Positions 39,761 through 49,613 of a stretch of 64,000 nt of DNA are shown here, in pieces; within the stretch, counting starts at the first letter, position 1, and the number at the start of each line of letters is the position of its first letter. The DNA is taken from positions 4,960,001 to 5,024,000 of the forward strand of contig NZ_JARVZZ010000001.1 of the NCBI RefSeq assembly GCF_029846115.1, given 5' to 3'. The translations under genes were made by a program, and so were the position numbers. The notes under the pieces are model-generated. The model was not told the DNA's origin and did not search any database. It saw only the letters and a list, made by a program, of their open reading frames with translations. This DNA is from Serratia marcescens. GTDB taxonomy: Bacteria > Pseudomonadota > Gammaproteobacteria > Enterobacterales > Enterobacteriaceae.

Positions 39761-40801
39761 ATGCAATACCACCGTATTCCCCACAGTTCTTTAGAAGTGA
39801 GCGTGCTGGGACTGGGCACCATGACCTTTGGCGAACAGAACAGCGAAGCCGACGCCCATGCGCAACTGGACTATGCATTGGCCGCAGGCGTGAACCTGAT
39901 AGACACCGCCGAACTGTACCCGGTGCCGCCCCGCCCGGAAACCCAGGGCCTGACCGAGAGCTATATCGGCAGCTGGATCAAGGCGCGCGGCAATCGCGGA
40001 AAAATCGTCCTGGCCAGCAAAGTCTCGGGCCCGGTGCGCGGCACCGACAGCAGCATCCGCCCGCAGCAGGCGCTGGATCGCAAAAACATCCGCGCCGCGC
40101 TGGACGCCAGCCTCAAGCGGCTGAACACCGATTATCTCGATCTTTACCAATTGCACTGGCCGCAGCGCGCCACCAACTGCTTTGGCAAACTCAACTATCA
40201 ATACACCGATGACAAAGCTACGGTTACGCTGTTGGAAACGCTGGAGGCGCTGACCGAGCAGGTGCGCGCCGGCAAGATTCGCTATATCGGGGTTTCCAAT
40301 GAAACGCCTTGGGGCGTGATGCGCTACCTGCAGCTGGCGGAGAAACACGAGCTGCCGCGCATCGTGTCGATTCAAAACCCGTACAGCCTGCTGAACCGCA
40401 GCTTTGAGATTGGCCTGGCCGAGATCAGCCAGCACGAAGGGGTGGAACTGCTGGCCTATTCCAGTCTGGCGTTCGGTACTCTGAGCGGCAAATACCTCAA
40501 CGGCGCTAAACCGGCCGGTGCGCGCAATACGCTGTTCACCCGCTTCAACCGTTATTCAGGGCAGCAAACCCAGCTGGCGATCGCCGAATACGTGGCGCTG
40601 GCCAAAAAACACGGGCTGGATCCTTCGCAGATGGCGTTGGCCTTCGTGCGTCAGCAGCCGTTCGTTGCCAGTACCCTGCTGGGCGCCACCACGCTGGAGC
40701 AGTTGAAAATCAACATCGACAGCCTCGATGTGGTATTGGATGAGGACGTGCTGCAGGCGCTGGAAGAGATCCATACCCGGTTTACCATTCCGGCACCTTA
40801 A
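39761..40801 (+). CDS. tas: Aldo-keto reductase Tas
   Basis: 346 residues, like E. coli Tas. An NADP(H)-dependent aldo-keto reductase (AKR) with a TIM barrel. The catalytic tetrad is visible as Asp and Tyr in LIDTAELYPVPP, Lys in IVLASKVSG and His in YQLHWPQRA. E. coli tas was found as a multicopy suppressor of tyrosine auxotrophy; its true substrate is not established. It has AAGGAAGG upstream of the ATG and a strong terminator after the stop. Confidence 0.96.
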   Translation: MQYHRIPHSSLEVSVLGLGTMTFGEQNSEADAHAQLDYALAAGVNLIDTAELYPVPPRPETQGLTESYIGSWIKARGNRGKIVLASKVSGPVRGTDSSIRPQQALDRKNIRAALDASLKRLNTDYLDLYQLHWPQRATNCFGKLNYQYTDDKATVTLLETLEALTEQVRAGKIRYIGVSNETPWGVMRYLQLAEKHELPRIVSIQNPYSLLNRSFEIGLAEISQHEGVELLAYSSLAFGTLSGKYLNGAKPAGARNTLFTRFNRYSGQQTQLAIAEYVALAKKHGLDPSQMALAFVRQQPFVASTLLGATTLEQLKINIDSLDVVLDEDVLQALEEIHTRFTIPAP

Positions 40802-40808
40802 TACAGCC

Positions 40809-40839
40809 GGGGCGCAGCCAAGCTGCGCCCCGTTTTTTT
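40809..40839 (+). terminator. tas intrinsic terminator
   Basis: GGGGCGCAGC (40809-40818), loop CAA, GCTGCGCCCC (40822-40831), then G and seven T. It ends at the stop of the convergent lplT. Confidence 0.92.
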
Positions 40840-42022
40840 ACCGCCGCTGCGACCACCACAGCACGCTAATCGCCAGCGCAAACACCACGCCAAACCCTAC
40901 GCCGACGCCCACCACCGGCACGCCCAGCTTCACTACCAGCGAATACAGCGCCAGCATCAGCAACATGGCGGCGTTTTCACCCAGGTTTTGCACCGCGATC
41001 GCATTGCCGGCACCGACCGAATGCTTGCCCCGCTCCTGCAGCAACGCATTGAGCGGCACCACGAAGAAGCCCCCCAGCATGCCGATGATCGCCAACAAGA
41101 CATAGGCATTGAGCATGGTGGTTTGCAGCGCGAACACCGCGACCGCGACGCCGATCAGGATCCCGGCCGGCATGCAGCGTTTTACCGTCTTCAGCGTGAC
41201 GAAGCGCGCGGCGGCGCCGGCCCCCACCACGATACCGACGGCTACCATGGCGTTCAGCAGCGTCGGCGTGGCGTTATCGGCGATGCCGAGCGCCACCGGT
41301 ACCCACAGCACCAGCAGAAAACGCAGCGTCACGCCGGCCCCCCAGAACAGGCTGGTGCCGATCAAGGAGAAACGCGTTTGCCCATCGCGCCATAACGTGA
41401 CGCAGGCGGTGAAGAAGCTGTTCGTCATGGCCCGCGGGCGCCAGGATGCCCCCGGACGCGCCGCCGCCAAACGCGGAATATACAGGTTGGCGACCACCGC
41501 CCCCGCGTAAACCAAGGCGCAGGCCGCCAGCGCCGCGACCACATGCCAGTCCGCCAGAATACCGCCGGCCACCGAACCGGTCAGAATGGCGGCGATGGTC
41601 GAGGCCTCCATCAGACCGTTAGCCTTGACTAGTTTTTCGCCGCTGGTGATCTCGCCCAGAATGCCGTATTTGGCCGGCGAATACGCGGCGGCCCCCACAC
41701 CGACCAGGCTGTAACCGAGAAACGGGTTGAACCCAAAGCAGATCACCAGCGCCCCCGCCAGCTTCAGGGCGTTGGCGAACATCATCACCCGCCCTTTGGC
41801 GAAGCTGTCGGCCACCTGGCCGACAAACGGCGCCAGGATAATGTAGGTGGCGACGAAGGCCATCTGCAGGATCGGCTGGCTCCAATCCGGGTACAGCTGC
41901 TGCTTGATCAACGCCAGCGTGGCGAACAGCAACGCATTGTCGCCGAACGCCGAGAGGAACTGCGCACTGATGACGGCGATCATGCCGCGTGACAACAAAG
42001 GGGATTCGGTCGAAGGATTCAT
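40838..42022 (-). CDS. lplT: Lysophospholipid transporter LplT
   Basis: A 394-residue MFS flippase (E. coli 397) that moves lysophosphatidylethanolamine and lysophosphatidylglycerol inward across the inner membrane for re-acylation. Typical features are [20 protein letters not shown] in helix 1 and [19 protein letters not shown] in the loop 2-3 region (quoted in part). Its ATG overlaps the aas stop in a TGATG arrangement, so the transporter and acyltransferase are coupled. Confidence 0.97.
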   Translation of the reverse strand: MNPSTESPLLSRGMIAVISAQFLSAFGDNALLFATLALIKQQLYPDWSQPILQMAFVATYIILAPFVGQVADSFAKGRVMMFANALKLAGALVICFGFNPFLGYSLVGVGAAAYSPAKYGILGEITSGEKLVKANGLMEASTIAAILTGSVAGGILADWHVVAALAACALVYAGAVVANLYIPRLAAARPGASWRPRAMTNSFFTACVTLWRDGQTRFSLIGTSLFWGAGVTLRFLLVLWVPVALGIADNATPTLLNAMVAVGIVVGAGAAARFVTLKTVKRCMPAGILIGVAVAVFALQTTMLNAYVLLAIIGMLGGFFVVPLNALLQERGKHSVGAGNAIAVQNLGENAAMLLMLALYSLVVKLGVPVVGVGVGFGVVFALAISVLWWSQRR

Positions 42023-44175
42023 CAGGCACTCTCCGGCTGTTCGGCCATATGACGCAGGGTGACAAAATCGGGTTTGCCGCTGCCGAGCACCGGCAGCGTT
42101 TTCAACAGGCGAATATCGCGCGGCACCGCCAGCTCAGGGCTGCCCAGCTCACGCGCCACCCGCAGCAATGCTTCGCGGGTGATAGCAGGATCGGTGGTAA
42201 ACAGCACCAGCGCTTCGCCTTTGCTGCTGTCGCTTTTGACGGTGGCGGCATGCAGTTTTTCCGGCGACAGCCGCTGCGCCAGCAATTCGACGCTCTCGAG
42301 CGACACCATCTCCCCCGCCAACTTGGCGAAGCGCTTCACGCGCCCGCGAATGGTGCAGTAACCTTGTTCATCCAGGCTGACGATATCGCCGGTGTCGTAC
42401 CAGCCCGGCTGCAGCACGCCGTTCGCATCTTCCGCCGCCGGCGGTTCCAGCTCGCCGGGGCGCTCAACCCGCAGATAGCCTTTCATGATATTCGGCCCCT
42501 TCAGCTGCAGGCGGCCGCCGTTATCGATGCCCGGCACCGCGATCAGGCGCGCCTCCATCTGCGGCATAATGCGGCCGACGGTACCCACCTTGGTCGCCAG
42601 CGGCACGTTAATCGACACCACCGGCGCGCATTCGGTCACGCCATAACCTTCCAGAATGCGGATGCCGTATTTGTCCTGGTAGATCTGTTTGGTGCTGTCC
42701 GCCAGTTTCTCCGCGCCGGCGACCACGTAGCGCAGACGGGCGAAATCATACGGATGCGCGAAGCGCGCATAGTTGTTGAGGAAGGTCGCCGTGCCGAACA
42801 GCACCGTGCAATTGCGGTCATACACCAGCTCCGGCACCACGCGATAGTGCAGCGGGCTGGGGTAGAGGAAAATACGGCTGCCGGTGATCAGCGGCGTGAG
42901 CAGCCCTACCGTCAGGCCGAACGAGTGGAACAGCGGCAGCGACGACATGAAGCGGTCGCGCGGCGTGAAGTCGGCGATGGTACGAATTTGTTCGACGTTG
43001 GCCAGCAGGCTGGCGTGCGAATGCACCACGCCCTTGGGATGGCCTTCAGAACCGGAAGTAAACAGGATCAGCGCCGCGTCCTCCGGGCGTTGCGGCAACG
43101 CCGCGCGCTGCGGCTGCAGCAAATGCCGCAAAATCCACAGCTTGTCCGCCAGCGTGACGGTATCCTTCAGATCTTCCAAATACACCCAGTTGGCCTGCGT
43201 CACCTGCTCCGGCAGGTGGGTCAGCTTGCCCTTCTCCAGAAACTGGCGCGAGGTAACGATGGTCTTGATGCCGGCGGCGAGCATCGCGCTGTTCAGGCCG
43301 TTAGCACCGGCGGTGTAGTTGAGCATCGCCGGAATGCGGTTGCGCAGCGAAGCGCCGAAGATCGCCGCCGCGGTGATGGTGGCATTCGGCAACAGCAGCC
43401 CGACGTGTTCCCCTTCGGCGGTAAAGCGCTGCAGAATGCGGCTGACGCCCAGCGATTTCTTGATCAGCGCCTGATAACTGTCTTCTTTGAAAGCGATGTC
43501 TTCGATACAGGGCTTGCGGCGCCCGTAGCGGTGCTGCGCCGCCAGCAAGGCATGGAACAGGGTCTGCGGTTCGCGCGTATCCATCCGCGCCCGCATCATG
43601 ATCTGCATCAGCCGATCGCCCGCCAGCGCCCGGCGTTCGCGCGCGCGCGGCGCTTCCGGCATCGGCAGCGTGGTTGGCGGCAAGATGCGGATGCTGATTT
43701 GCGGGAACCAGCGGATCTTGAATACCCCGGCCATGCGGCCGAACCGGCTGAATTCGGGGCCGTCGATCCGCACCGGCACTACAGTGGCGCCCGATTTGGC
43801 GGCGATAAACGCCGCACCGTCGTAGATTTTCATCAGCGCGCCGGTCACGGTGATGCGCCCTTCAGGGAACACCACGATCGGCCGCCCCTGCTCGACCATC
43901 CGCACCAGCTGTTTGATGGCCATCGGCTTGGTGGGATCGAGCGAGACGAAATCGATGTAGGGCCGCAGCCAGCGCATAAACCAGCTCTCGCCGATGCTGG
44001 CGTAAACCGCAAACACCGGTTTAATCGGCAGGAACAGCGCCAGCAGCACGCCGTCGAGGAAAGAGACGTGGTTCGGCGTAATCAGCAGTTTTTGCCGATC
44101 GAAGTGCTGGACGTCCCCTTCGACCCGTACCCGAAACAGCAGGCGAAACAGCGCGCGCAGCAGTGAAAAGATCAT
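42022..44175 (-). CDS. aas: Bifunctional 2-acylglycerophosphoethanolamine acyltransferase/acyl-ACP synthetase Aas
   Basis: 717 residues (E. coli 719). The start is at [10 protein letters not shown] with GGGAGAAGGG upstream; a longer frame adds 33 unsupported residues. The N-terminal PlsC-like acyltransferase domain has the NHVSFLD motif (His36, Asp41) and FPEGR. The C-terminal AMP-forming domain has [21 protein letters not shown] and YDTGDI. Together with LplT it repairs lysophospholipids at the inner membrane. Confidence 0.97.
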   Translation of the reverse strand: MIFSLLRALFRLLFRVRVEGDVQHFDRQKLLITPNHVSFLDGVLLALFLPIKPVFAVYASIGESWFMRWLRPYIDFVSLDPTKPMAIKQLVRMVEQGRPIVVFPEGRITVTGALMKIYDGAAFIAAKSGATVVPVRIDGPEFSRFGRMAGVFKIRWFPQISIRILPPTTLPMPEAPRARERRALAGDRLMQIMMRARMDTREPQTLFHALLAAQHRYGRRKPCIEDIAFKEDSYQALIKKSLGVSRILQRFTAEGEHVGLLLPNATITAAAIFGASLRNRIPAMLNYTAGANGLNSAMLAAGIKTIVTSRQFLEKGKLTHLPEQVTQANWVYLEDLKDTVTLADKLWILRHLLQPQRAALPQRPEDAALILFTSGSEGHPKGVVHSHASLLANVEQIRTIADFTPRDRFMSSLPLFHSFGLTVGLLTPLITGSRIFLYPSPLHYRVVPELVYDRNCTVLFGTATFLNNYARFAHPYDFARLRYVVAGAEKLADSTKQIYQDKYGIRILEGYGVTECAPVVSINVPLATKVGTVGRIMPQMEARLIAVPGIDNGGRLQLKGPNIMKGYLRVERPGELEPPAAEDANGVLQPGWYDTGDIVSLDEQGYCTIRGRVKRFAKLAGEMVSLESVELLAQRLSPEKLHAATVKSDSSKGEALVLFTTDPAITREALLRVARELGSPELAVPRDIRLLKTLPVLGSGKPDFVTLRHMAEQPESA

Positions 44176-44239
44176 GCCCTTCTCCCTTGGCCATGGAGGC
44201 GTAAATCGTTGTAGGGAAAAGAATACTATATGGCAGGCA

Positions 44240-44332
44240 AAAAAAAACCTACGCATCCGCGTAGGTTGGTGCAATTGAAAATGGCTTCAACATACAGAGT
44301 ATGCTGATTTCTCACCAATCAATACCTCTGGG
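44240..44332 (-). ncRNA. omrA: OmrA/OmrB-type small RNA
   Basis: The minus strand from 44332 begins CCCAGAGGTATTGATTGGTG, the conserved 5' end shared by OmrA and OmrB that pairs with target mRNAs. It ends with CACCAACCTACGCGGATGCG-TAGG and a nine-T run, an Omr-type terminator. A -10-like TAGAGT (44345-44340) lies 7 bases upstream. In E. coli omrA and omrB sit in tandem between aas and galR, are activated by OmpR, and repress outer-membrane proteins and csgD. Only one copy with the conserved 5' end is present here. Whether to call it omrA or omrB is arbitrary. Confidence 0.92.
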
Positions 44333-44345
44333 ATCACCTACTCTA

Positions 44346-45109
44346 GAGAGATGGCGTGCAGGAAACTACCGACGAATCGCAAGAGTTTTGCTCCAAATGC
44401 AACCAGCTGTAAATTTCTCGCGATCTGCTGTAATAACTCAATGAAACTTAAATAATCCTCACAACAGAAAGATCAATAATGATGCCTCATCGGATGGAAG
44501 CGGGTCGGTGGTAAGAAAAAACCCTGTGCATACGCAGATACGTACGGCACATTGGCGTTTAGCCAAATCGAAACTGAAACAGATCATCTAATCTCTCTTG
44601 TCTCCTAAACGCTAAAGAAATCAATTAACGAAAACTATTCTCAAAAGCAAAAACCAAGTTAGACGAGATATCTAACGTGTAATTTTCGTCAACATATGCA
44701 ACACGCTTTCTTGCTTTTCAAGCACAACAATAACAACAAAAAGACAAAGTTAAAAATGGTCAAACTAAAAACAGAGCCGCTTCCCGATCTTGCGGTTATC
44801 GTAACCTCACAGTAAAAGCATGCATCGAGGATAATTAATTATTAATAATTAAAAAAACCGTAAGCAATAAAACCTATACGTTAGCTACCAAACAGGGCAA
44901 ACAAGTAAGATTCGATAACAGAAGACAATTAGTTAGAATATAAATCTATTTTTATATAAATCCTTAGCACAATATTGCAGGGATTTAGATTGAGAAATAA
45001 AATACTCCTGCATTGAATCGCGAGTAAAACGTTGCGACATCCTTGCTTTATCTTTTCAAGCAATACGATTTTCATTTATTTATTGGCATATTCTCAGAAG
45101 GAACTCCGA
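44346..45109. other. Long A+T-rich intergenic region upstream of the fimbrial operon
   Basis: About 760 bases without a credible gene. The first part should hold the upstream control region of the Omr RNA. At 44510-44535 the minus strand has a terminator-like CTGCGTATGCACAG followed by GGTTTTTTC, loosely like the Omr terminator. An 18-bp perfect A+T palindrome, TTAATTATTAATAATTAA, is at 44835-44852. Base composition is much lower in G+C than the flanking core genes. The fimbrial promoter is expected near 44980-45080 but I cannot define it. Confidence 0.6.
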
Positions 45110-45799
45110 ATGAAGAAATATTTATTTTTAGCTCTGCTACCTCTGTCGTGCACGAGCGTATTGGCTGCAAAAACAGCCAGTACGTCTGTAGATTTCTCCG
45201 GAGAAATTTACAATAACACCAGCTGCAGTATTGCTGCCAACACCAATAGCATTGATCTTGGCCGCCATTCCAGCGAAGCTTTTGATAAAGTAAATCCCGT
45301 CCAGTTGGAAGGCAACGGCATGGGTAGCATTCCGTTCACCGTAAACTGCACGGCACCGACCAACATGGGTATTGAAGTGACCAGCGCCAGTGGCGATGCC
45401 GATTTCAAGTATATGGACAGAAGCTTCACCGCATCGCTGGCAAAAGACGCCAGCAATAAAGATATCGCCGTGTTGGGCCTGGCACTGTCGGATATCGCTA
45501 TGGATGGTGAAACCGTCCGTGCGGCGCTGATTCCCGAAGGCGATGATATCTTTGATTTGACCAATGTAACTGACGGTGCAGATCACGAACAGGCTATTTT
45601 CTCTGCTGCCTCAGGTAATCGCTTTGCGGTCACATCAGATGCTAATTACGACAATATGGCGATCGGCCAGAACCTGAGCGGTACATTCAGCTACCGTTCC
45701 TTCCTTACCCCGCTCAGCTACATTGATGATAAAAGCATCCAAATGCAAGACAGCATTGCATTGCAAGCCTCTGTGAATCTTTCGGTTCACTACCTGTAA
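45110..45799 (+). CDS. Fimbrial subunit, DUF1120-like (probable major pilin)
   Basis: 229 residues from MKKYLFLALLPLSC, with AGAAGGAAC upstream; the frame is open for 26 more codons upstream without a ribosome site. A Sec signal ends near VLAAKT. The mature part has the pattern of beta-clade pilins of the DUF1120 type: VDFSGEIYNNTSCSIAANT near the N-terminus, FTVNCTAP with the second Cys, and a terminal aromatic beta strand (NLSVHYL) fitted for chaperone donor-strand complementation. A strong hairpin right after the stop fits a highly expressed first gene. A+T-rich; probably acquired. Confidence 0.8.
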   Translation: MKKYLFLALLPLSCTSVLAAKTASTSVDFSGEIYNNTSCSIAANTNSIDLGRHSSEAFDKVNPVQLEGNGMGSIPFTVNCTAPTNMGIEVTSASGDADFKYMDRSFTASLAKDASNKDIAVLGLALSDIAMDGETVRAALIPEGDDIFDLTNVTDGADHEQAIFSAASGNRFAVTSDANYDNMAIGQNLSGTFSYRSFLTPLSYIDDKSIQMQDSIALQASVNLSVHYL

Positions 45800-45806
45800 T
45801 CACCAG

Positions 45807-45830
45807 GTGGGGACATTTCTCTGTCCCCAC
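45807..45830 (+). terminator. Intra-operon hairpin after the major pilin gene
   Basis: GTGGGGACA (45807-45815), loop tttctc, TGTCCCCAC (45822-45830), then TTATTTC. It could partly terminate transcription or protect the upstream mRNA end, raising pilin over chaperone and usher. Confidence 0.7.
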
Positions 45831-45911
45831 TTATTTCAGCCTGGTTGTTTGGCAAAATATCTTAACGTCCTTTGACTAGAGTTCGTTATTCTCCGCTATT
45901 CAGGAAATAAA

Positions 45912-46622
45912 ATGAAAGGTCTCATCCATTATCTCACCGCAATATTTATATTGCTGACTCCATTTTACGGCCAGGCAACCATTAAACTGGAAAAAATAAG
46001 CCTCTTGGTCAATCAAGAGAAAGGAGAGACAACCGTAAGAGTCGATAATATCGGTAATTATCCTGTGTTGTTATTTTCGTCCGTTGTTAAGAATGCATTA
46101 AGCAAGCAAGGAGAAGATCCCCTGTTCATTCTCTCTCCGCCAGCCGCGCGCATTGATCCGGGTAAATCTCAGCTGGTACGCGTCATGCTTGCCGATCCCT
46201 CGGGACTTGATAAGGCTCGTCAGCAAATGCGCCATATCTATTTCCAGGAAATTCCCGATATGGGAGAAAAAAGCAACCAACTTAAGGTAAATACTCGGCA
46301 TCGGGTCGTCGCTATCGCCACGCCCTCCGCGCTGGCAGAAAACAAATCTCCCTGGCAAACCCTGATCTGGCAACAAAACGGACATTCTATACAAGTCAAA
46401 AATCTCAGCCCTTACGTTGTCAGGTTAGCCCCGACTATCACCGTACAACCCAGCAACCAGCAGTTTGTTTTGGAACAACCTTATTTGCTGCCTGGGCAAA
46501 CGATCGGTACACGTAAGGGCGATAGGCTTATCAGCCCCCCCTCCCGTTTGCACTTCACGCCAATCAGTAACACAGGGCGCGCCATACCCGATATCACGGT
46601 TAACCTTGCCCCAATCCAGTGA
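45912..46622 (+). CDS. Periplasmic fimbrial chaperone (PapD/FimC-like)
   Basis: A 236-residue PapD-type chaperone with a cleavable signal ending near FYGQA. Domain 1 has SLLVNQEKGETTVRVDN and the hydrophobic G1-side strand region; ARIDPGKSQLVRVML carries the Arg-Lys pattern used to anchor subunit C-termini, and MRHIYFQEIP is the typical domain junction. It binds subunits by donor-strand complementation and hands them to the usher. The stop overlaps the usher GTG by 3 bases. Confidence 0.9.
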   Translation: MKGLIHYLTAIFILLTPFYGQATIKLEKISLLVNQEKGETTVRVDNIGNYPVLLFSSVVKNALSKQGEDPLFILSPPAARIDPGKSQLVRVMLADPSGLDKARQQMRHIYFQEIPDMGEKSNQLKVNTRHRVVAIATPSALAENKSPWQTLIWQQNGHSIQVKNLSPYVVRLAPTITVQPSNQQFVLEQPYLLPGQTIGTRKGDRLISPPSRLHFTPISNTGRAIPDITVNLAPIQ

Positions 46623-49042
46623 GACAGCCTTTGAAATTGCACATACCGTTACGTCTGCTGGCGTTTTGTCTGCCTATCGGCTGTGTCTCGACCAGCCAGG
46701 CCGACTACGATATTGAGATGATGCGCGCACTTGGATTGTCCAGTGAGATTGCTGATTACTTTTCCTCTGGAACGAAATTCCCCGCAGGAAAACAATCGCT
46801 CTTCATCAGCGTCAACGGCCAAAACCATGGACGGCATGAAGTCAATATCGACAAACAAGGCGAATGGCAATACGACGCTGAACTCGCAGAAAACCTGGGG
46901 TTACACCCCTGCAAGCTCAACACTCAAACAGATATGCTGATGAGCCAATGCTATCAAGGCAGCCGCATCGACAATGAAACCGGTAATAATCAATTGATTT
47001 TGCTGTTGCCCGAGCGCTATATCCGTCGACAACCGGCCGACTATGAATTTGGTGGCCATGCCCTGATGCTGAATTATACTGCGAGCCGATTCGACAGCCA
47101 AAACCACAGCAGTGATTACGCGGCGTTGGAAACCGGCTTTAACAGCAGCAACTGGATGTTTCGCCATAATGGCACCTATAACAAGTCCGAACGGCATCAG
47201 GGGTACACGCCTTATAATAGTTATGTGCAGCGGACATTGACGGACCACGACGCCATGATGCGTTTGGGACGAGCAACGTTATCAGATTCGCTATACAGCG
47301 GCATTACCTTGGACGGCCTGCAATGGCTACCTGACTCGTCACTGTCATTTAGTCAACGCAGTGATGTGCCGGCAGTCGAAGGCATCGCCGAGAGCCAAGC
47401 CAAGGTTGAGATTTTTCAGAATGGCAGATTAGTTTACGCCACGCAGGTGCAACCGGGCGCTTTCCACCTGACGGATATCCCCGCGCAGTTCGACGCAGTC
47501 GATTTGTCCGTCACCGTCACGGAAAGCAACGGTAGTCGCAAACAATTCATCGTCCCTTATCTGACGACATCAGGACGCCCGGCTCCCCGCCAGGGCAGTT
47601 ATTCCCTTGCTCTCGGGCGCACTCACAGCCTGGAAAAAAGCACAGAAATGTCTTTCATCACTGGCTCATTTTCTTTGCCATGGCTCAATCATCACCAAGT
47701 GAGAGGGGGAAGTTTCCTCAGTCGCGATTATCGCGGCCTCGCCGCCGGTTATAGCGTTACCGATAGCGATTATCGTTTTACGGCTTTGAGCCACGTGGCA
47801 CAGTCACCAAGCGGTAAGGGCACCAAACTGCAGCTGAATAGTGCATTGCCTCTGATAAAAAACCTTAAGCTGAACGCCGGATACAGCATCCAGTCAGAGC
47901 GATACCGTTCACCCACACAGCTTCGTTCTCCGCGCAAAGATGACAGCGAAGGGGCTTATTGGCATCTACCGCACGGCGCATCATCTTCACACCAACGTCA
48001 AAGCTACAGCCTGGGCCTAGGTTGGCACCATCAGTACATTGGAAATCTATCTTTGGGCGTTACACGCACTGAAGGGGGAAATGAACAACAGAATCAGCGA
48101 GTCTACGCCTTCTGGAACCGTCAATTTGGCGCAGCCACCGTTGGCGTTAGCCTGGAAAAAGAGCGCAGCCGCGACGTTCGCGATAACGATACCCGACTGT
48201 TCGCCACCCTTTCATTACCGCTGGGAAAAAACCGACGTTATAGCGCCAATATGATAAGCAACGGAAGAAATCGTAGCATCAGCAATTCGCTTTCCGGCCA
48301 AGCGCTGAATGGCGATCTGGCGTATGGACTCAATGCAACGCAAGGCACCCAATCCAATAACGGCACCTATTCAGGCAATGTGAACTACTTGAGCCCGTTT
48401 GCCACTCTTTCCGGCAGCTATAGCCATCTGTCAGAAAATCAGCAGGCATCTTACTACAGCGCCACAGGCTCCCTGGTGGCAGACAGCAGCGGGCTAACGC
48501 TCTCACCCCAGAAAATCGGCGATACCTTCGGCATCTTGACGATACCGGGCCTCGCCGGAATCAGCGTGTCCACGCCAGGCGGAAAGGTGAAAACCTATGG
48601 CAAGCAAGGTAAGGCGGTCATCCCAAGGCTGCGTGAATATCAACCCAGCCTGATTAACGTGGACACCAGCACCTTGCCCCCCGGTGCCGATATCGACAAC
48701 GGCGTGCGCAATATCAATCTGGCACGTGGCAGCGTTAAACATATCAATATCAATGCCATTAATACATTGCGGGCCATTGTTCAGATTAGCTATGCCGACG
48801 GCACAAAACCCGCTATCGGCAGCATGATTTTGGATGAACAACAACGAGTGGTCGCTTTTACCAATGATCAGGGCGCAGCCTTCATTGAACATCAGAAAGC
48901 GCACCGCGCGAAGAACGATGCGTCATCACAACGCTTCAGCATGAAAACCTCTGCGGGACAGGCATGTTATTTCGCAATTGCTGCAGACACCTCTCCCCGC
49001 AATCGTGCCGGCATCAGCCACTCCGAAGCCGTGTGTCGCTAA
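46619..49042 (+). CDS. Outer membrane fimbrial usher (FimD/PapC family)
   Basis: 807 residues, the usual usher length. The start is GTG at 46619, overlapping the chaperone stop (GTGA); the first internal ATG would remove the signal peptide. After the signal, an N-terminal chaperone-binding domain with a Cys pair (HPCKLN...LMSQCYQG) precedes a 24-strand barrel region, a plug domain, and a C-terminal domain ending with a Cys pair (GQACYFAI...SEAVCR). SESNGSRKQFIVPY-like and PGAFHLTDIP motifs are standard usher marks. It secretes and assembles the pilus. Confidence 0.92.
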   Translation: MRQPLKLHIPLRLLAFCLPIGCVSTSQADYDIEMMRALGLSSEIADYFSSGTKFPAGKQSLFISVNGQNHGRHEVNIDKQGEWQYDAELAENLGLHPCKLNTQTDMLMSQCYQGSRIDNETGNNQLILLLPERYIRRQPADYEFGGHALMLNYTASRFDSQNHSSDYAALETGFNSSNWMFRHNGTYNKSERHQGYTPYNSYVQRTLTDHDAMMRLGRATLSDSLYSGITLDGLQWLPDSSLSFSQRSDVPAVEGIAESQAKVEIFQNGRLVYATQVQPGAFHLTDIPAQFDAVDLSVTVTESNGSRKQFIVPYLTTSGRPAPRQGSYSLALGRTHSLEKSTEMSFITGSFSLPWLNHHQVRGGSFLSRDYRGLAAGYSVTDSDYRFTALSHVAQSPSGKGTKLQLNSALPLIKNLKLNAGYSIQSERYRSPTQLRSPRKDDSEGAYWHLPHGASSSHQRQSYSLGLGWHHQYIGNLSLGVTRTEGGNEQQNQRVYAFWNRQFGAATVGVSLEKERSRDVRDNDTRLFATLSLPLGKNRRYSANMISNGRNRSISNSLSGQALNGDLAYGLNATQGTQSNNGTYSGNVNYLSPFATLSGSYSHLSENQQASYYSATGSLVADSSGLTLSPQKIGDTFGILTIPGLAGISVSTPGGKVKTYGKQGKAVIPRLREYQPSLINVDTSTLPPGADIDNGVRNINLARGSVKHININAINTLRAIVQISYADGTKPAIGSMILDEQQRVVAFTNDQGAAFIEHQKAHRAKNDASSQRFSMKTSAGQACYFAIAADTSPRNRAGISHSEAVCR

Positions 49043-49067
49043 ACGTTCATCGATATCAGGAGAAAAT

Positions 49068-49613
49068 ATGAAAGTGATTTATTACGGGTTAACAGCTATC
49101 GCCATCAGTTTTGGGGCTAACGCTAACTGCACGCTAACGGCCACACAAAACAGCGTTTATCTGGGAGAGCACAATATCGGGTCACTGTCTCAACAATCCA
49201 CTCTGCTGCACAGCGCCCCATTGCAGTATCGGTTGGCTTGCGATGAGCCAGTGCAGTTGCAGGGATTCACTCTGCGGGAGAATAGAAACGGAGGCAGCGC
49301 AGCCGATGCTTCTAGCTATCTCAGCCTCACGGTTGATGAATTACGCAATGGTGATGGTGAGCCGATTGCCTTTTCACTTGGCCCCGGGCTGCGGAGCCAA
49401 AGACATCTGCCCAACTATCGTTTATCCGTCGATCGTGAAGCATTACACATTCTTGTACCGGATAACGAGGTTGGGCAACACTTCACTCTGTCATTAACAG
49501 TGTCCAGTTTCGCCACCTCCGCGACACAACTGCGTCAACAGCAACGCGATAACATCCCGCTGTCGACCCAATTGCTGGTCAGCGCTAACTATCTTGATCC
49601 CGACGTTCGGTGA
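49068..49613 (+). CDS. Fimbrial minor subunit/tip pilin, DUF1120-like
   Basis: 181 residues from MKVIYYGLTAIAIS with CAGGAGA upstream, 25 bp after the usher stop. The signal ends near GANANC. It is shorter than the first subunit but has the same layout: one Cys close to the mature N-terminus, a second at YRLACDEP, and a terminal strand LLVSANYL. Probably the tip or terminating subunit; the role is inferred from position. Its last 29 bp overlap the end of the convergent molybdoenzyme gene, so the junction between acquired and resident DNA may be close by. Confidence 0.78.
   Translation: MKVIYYGLTAIAISFGANANCTLTATQNSVYLGEHNIGSLSQQSTLLHSAPLQYRLACDEPVQLQGFTLRENRNGGSAADASSYLSLTVDELRNGDGEPIAFSLGPGLRSQRHLPNYRLSVDREALHILVPDNEVGQHFTLSLTVSSFATSATQLRQQQRDNIPLSTQLLVSANYLDPDVR

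Noticed and set aside
44510..44640. Second Omr small RNA (omrB)
   Set aside because: The conserved CCCAGAGG 5' end is absent; only a weak terminator-like element remains, so it is reported as a finding and not as a gene.
46619..49042. Possible frameshift or loss of the usher start
   Set aside because: The frame is intact over 807 codons, and the GTG overlap with the chaperone gives a full signal peptide.
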